From Campylobacter concisus (GTDB taxonomy: Bacteria; Campylobacterota; Campylobacteria; Campylobacterales; Campylobacteraceae), in the NCBI RefSeq assembly GCF_003049085.1, contig NZ_PIQX01000007.1:1-64000 (forward strand): 64,000 nucleotides of DNA, written 5' to 3'. Positions 62,456 to 64,000 of this stretch are shown here, piece after piece. Both the position numbers and the translations under genes were made by a program. The notes below the pieces were generated by a model. That model searched no databases. It was not told where the DNA came from and saw nothing but the letters and a program-made list of their open reading frames with translations. Numbering within the stretch: position 1 is the first letter of the stretch; the number at the start of each line of letters is the position of its first letter.

Positions 62456-62728
62456 TTATTTATCTCTTAAGCCAAGCTCAGAGATTAGTTTTGAATATGT
62501 AGTGTAGTCTTTATTTTTAAGATACTTTAAAAGTCTTTTTCTTTGACCAACTAGTTTTAAAAGACCTAAACGTGATGAAAAGTCTTTTTTGAAAATTTTA
62601 AGGTGTTCTGTAAGTTCAGTTATTCTAGCTGTTAAAAGAGCTATTTGAACTTCTGGAGAGCCTGTATCTCCCTCTTTTCTAGCGAATTTCGCAACTATTT
62701 GAGCTTTTTTAGCCGAATCCAAAGCCAT
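62456..62728 (-). CDS. 30S ribosomal protein S15
   Basis: 90 residues, full length: [40 protein letters not shown] and [20 protein letters not shown] are S15 signatures. It binds 16S rRNA early in assembly of the small subunit. GGAGGT lies upstream of the ATG. Next to an Rrf2 regulator and flhA, an order seen in C. jejuni. Confidence 0.97.
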   Translation of the reverse strand: MALDSAKKAQIVAKFARKEGDTGSPEVQIALLTARITELTEHLKIFKKDFSSRLGLLKLVGQRKRLLKYLKNKDYTTYSKLISELGLRDK

Positions 62729-62874
62729 AATGACCTCCTGATTGGTGAATTTTGGAAGAGCGATTATAGCATTTAAAACATAAAGTTAGATAAAACTACG
62801 CTTTTTAAAAATTAATGAAAAATGCAGTAAAAATTTAATAAAATTAGGGCTATTTAAAGACTTAAGGAAGATAA

Positions 62875-63279
62875 ATGCTTTTTACAAAGGCAAGCGAATA
62901 CGCTCTACTTTCACTTATTTTAATATCTCAAAAATCATCTCCAGTTGATGTTGATACGATCTCAAATGAACTTAAAATTTCAAAAAGCTTTTTAGCCAAA
63001 ATTTTACAAAATCTTGCAAAAGATGGAATTTTAAAGTCGTTTAAAGGGGCAAATGGCGGTTTCGCGCTAAATAACGAACCTGAAAATTTAAGCATAAAAA
63101 AGATAATAGAGTGCGCTGAAAAACGTGAACTTAACGTCTTTGAGTGCTCATCTTCTGCAGATGGCTGCCCGTCAAATAAAGCCTCAAGCTGTCAAATTTG
63201 GTCGATGTTTAGCGGCCTTCAAAGCAAGATCGACGAGATGCTTGATGCGATAAAACTAAGTGATATCGTTAAGAAGTAA
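62875..63279 (+). CDS. Rrf2-family regulator
   Basis: 134 residues. [20 protein letters not shown] and [20 protein letters not shown] are the winged HTH, and [10 protein letters not shown] follows. Three Cys ([22 protein letters not shown]-x5-C-x7-C) may bind an iron-sulfur cluster, as in IscR or NsrR. It likely senses iron-sulfur status, nitric oxide or redox. The ATG follows AAGGAAGATAA. flhA starts 2 nt after its stop. Confidence 0.93.
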   Translation: MLFTKASEYALLSLILISQKSSPVDVDTISNELKISKSFLAKILQNLAKDGILKSFKGANGGFALNNEPENLSIKKIIECAEKRELNVFECSSSADGCPSNKASSCQIWSMFSGLQSKIDEMLDAIKLSDIVKK

Positions 63280-63281
63280 AG

Positions 63282-64000
63282 TTGGCAAAGCAAAAAAATA
63301 ATATCTTAACTCTTGTTGCGCCGTTTCTTGCGCCAATTGTTAAGTTTAAAAGTCTTAGCATCGTTGGTATCATTGTTGCCATCCTTGCTATCATTATCGT
63401 ACCGCTTCCGAGCGCGGTGCTTGACTTTTTCCTGGCACTTTCTATTTCTATTTCTGTGCTTATAATCTTAATTTCGATTTATGTGCCAAAACCAACCGAT
63501 CTTAGTACATTTCCGACACTGATCCTTATTGTTACGCTTTTTCGCCTCTCGCTAAACATCGCAACCACACGTATGATCCTAAGTGAAGGGCATAACGGTC
63601 CAGAAGCGGTTAGTGAGATCATCTCAAGCTTTGGAAATTTTGTCGTTGGTGGCAACTTTGTCATCGGAACCATTGTCTTTTGTATCCTGGTGCTCATAAA
63701 TTTTATGGTCGTAACCAAAGGTTCAACCCGTGTAAGTGAAGTGCAAGCACGTTTTACACTTGATGCGATGCCTGGTAAGCAAATGGCGATAGATGCGGAT
63801 CTAAACGCAGGTTTAATAGATGAAAAAACGGCGCGCGAAAGACGCCAAGCCATCATTGGTGAGGCAAATTTTTACGGCGCGATGGATGGCTCGTCTAAAT
63901 TTATAAAAGGTGACGCCGTCGCTGGCATCATCATCACTATCATTAATATCATCGGTGGCTTTGCTATCGGCTCGTTTCAACATGACCTTGATATGGCGAC
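63282..64000 (+). CDS. Flagellar export protein FlhA (5' part)
   Basis: The first 239 residues of about 720, from a TTG start 2 nt after the Rrf2 gene, running off the window end. Membrane segments are at about 20-40, 45-65 and 105-150 ([20 protein letters not shown]). [35 protein letters not shown] and [20 protein letters not shown] are FlhA motifs. It is the export gate of the flagellar type III apparatus. Confidence 0.95.
   Translation, partial: MAKQKNNILTLVAPFLAPIVKFKSLSIVGIIVAILAIIIVPLPSAVLDFFLALSISISVLIILISIYVPKPTDLSTFPTLILIVTLFRLSLNIATTRMILSEGHNGPEAVSEIISSFGNFVVGGNFVIGTIVFCILVLINFMVVTKGSTRVSEVQARFTLDAMPGKQMAIDADLNAGLIDEKTARERRQAIIGEANFYGAMDGSSKFIKGDAVAGIIITIINIIGGFAIGSFQHDLDMA

Overview
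The window is low-GC DNA from a Campylobacter chromosome, most like C. concisus (species is inference). Supporting signs are the tmRNA tag peptide ANNVNFAPAYAKAA, which differs at one position from the C. jejuni tag as I recall it, the epsilonproteobacterial initiator gene hobA in a lysC-hobA-holB-folP run, the rpsO / Rrf2 regulator / flhA neighbourhood, and a selenocysteine formate dehydrogenase.

Positions 1 to about 30055 are the right-hand part of a prophage whose left end lies outside the window. It is next to the 3' end of ssrA (tmRNA, 30053-30411, minus strand), with a P4-type tyrosine integrase (28619-29818) beside that end, so ssrA is the probable attachment site. The rightward late block (3-14203) holds a tail-fibre-assembly-like gene, a DUF2829 gene resembling the anti-Thoeris protein Tad2, overlapping inner and outer spanins, a holin-like protein, a GH108-type endolysin behind a leader with two competing hairpins, and then large virion proteins. 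Among the last is a 1620-residue polyvalent protein with nuclease-, ADP-ribosyltransferase- and zincin-like segments, and an overprinted ORF inside it. Next come a HEPN-like minus-strand gene (14277-14810), a 1.4-kb GT-rich gene-less tract, and a leftward early block (16368-25399) with an antirepressor-like protein, a Ner-like HTH protein, an excisionase-like protein, a DUF4406 protein, a DUF736 protein with an SSB-type tail, a primase-helicase and three tiny membrane proteins. Between the primase gene and a terminase-small-subunit-like gene is a 288-bp nested palindrome built from twelve GTCTTA sites around an AT-rich core, the best candidate for the phage replication origin. The control region (25400-25595) separates divergent HTH regulators. 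Rightward cargo follows (25596-28498): a repressor-like gene, a partner sharing an unusual NG-rich motif with it, two small exported proteins and a ClpP/SppA-fold serine protease.

From 30438 on the window is core genome: Hpt-like protein, panB, ribB with a degenerate GTP cyclohydrolase II half, a Lys-Glu-Val-Asp tRNA operon with a consensus promoter, rpsF-ssb-rpsR, holA-rnr-HDOD, ilvC, a polysaccharide-deacetylase-like protein with dprA and ruvX, queA-tatC-tatB, hemW, an iron-uptake cluster (AraC regulator, Fur-like site, TonB receptor, PepSY protein), rppH-lysC-hobA-holB-folP followed by an N-terminally truncated NADAR gene, ligA-tlyA-ribF-cmoA, the selenocysteine formate dehydrogenase, rpsO, an Rrf2 regulator and the start of flhA. 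Many core genes overlap by 1-35 nt, which indicates tight operons.

The most interesting features are the palindromic GTCTTA array, the overprinted ORF in the polyvalent protein, the Tad2-like gene, the NG-rich motif shared by three phage proteins, and the alternative-hairpin leader of the endolysin.
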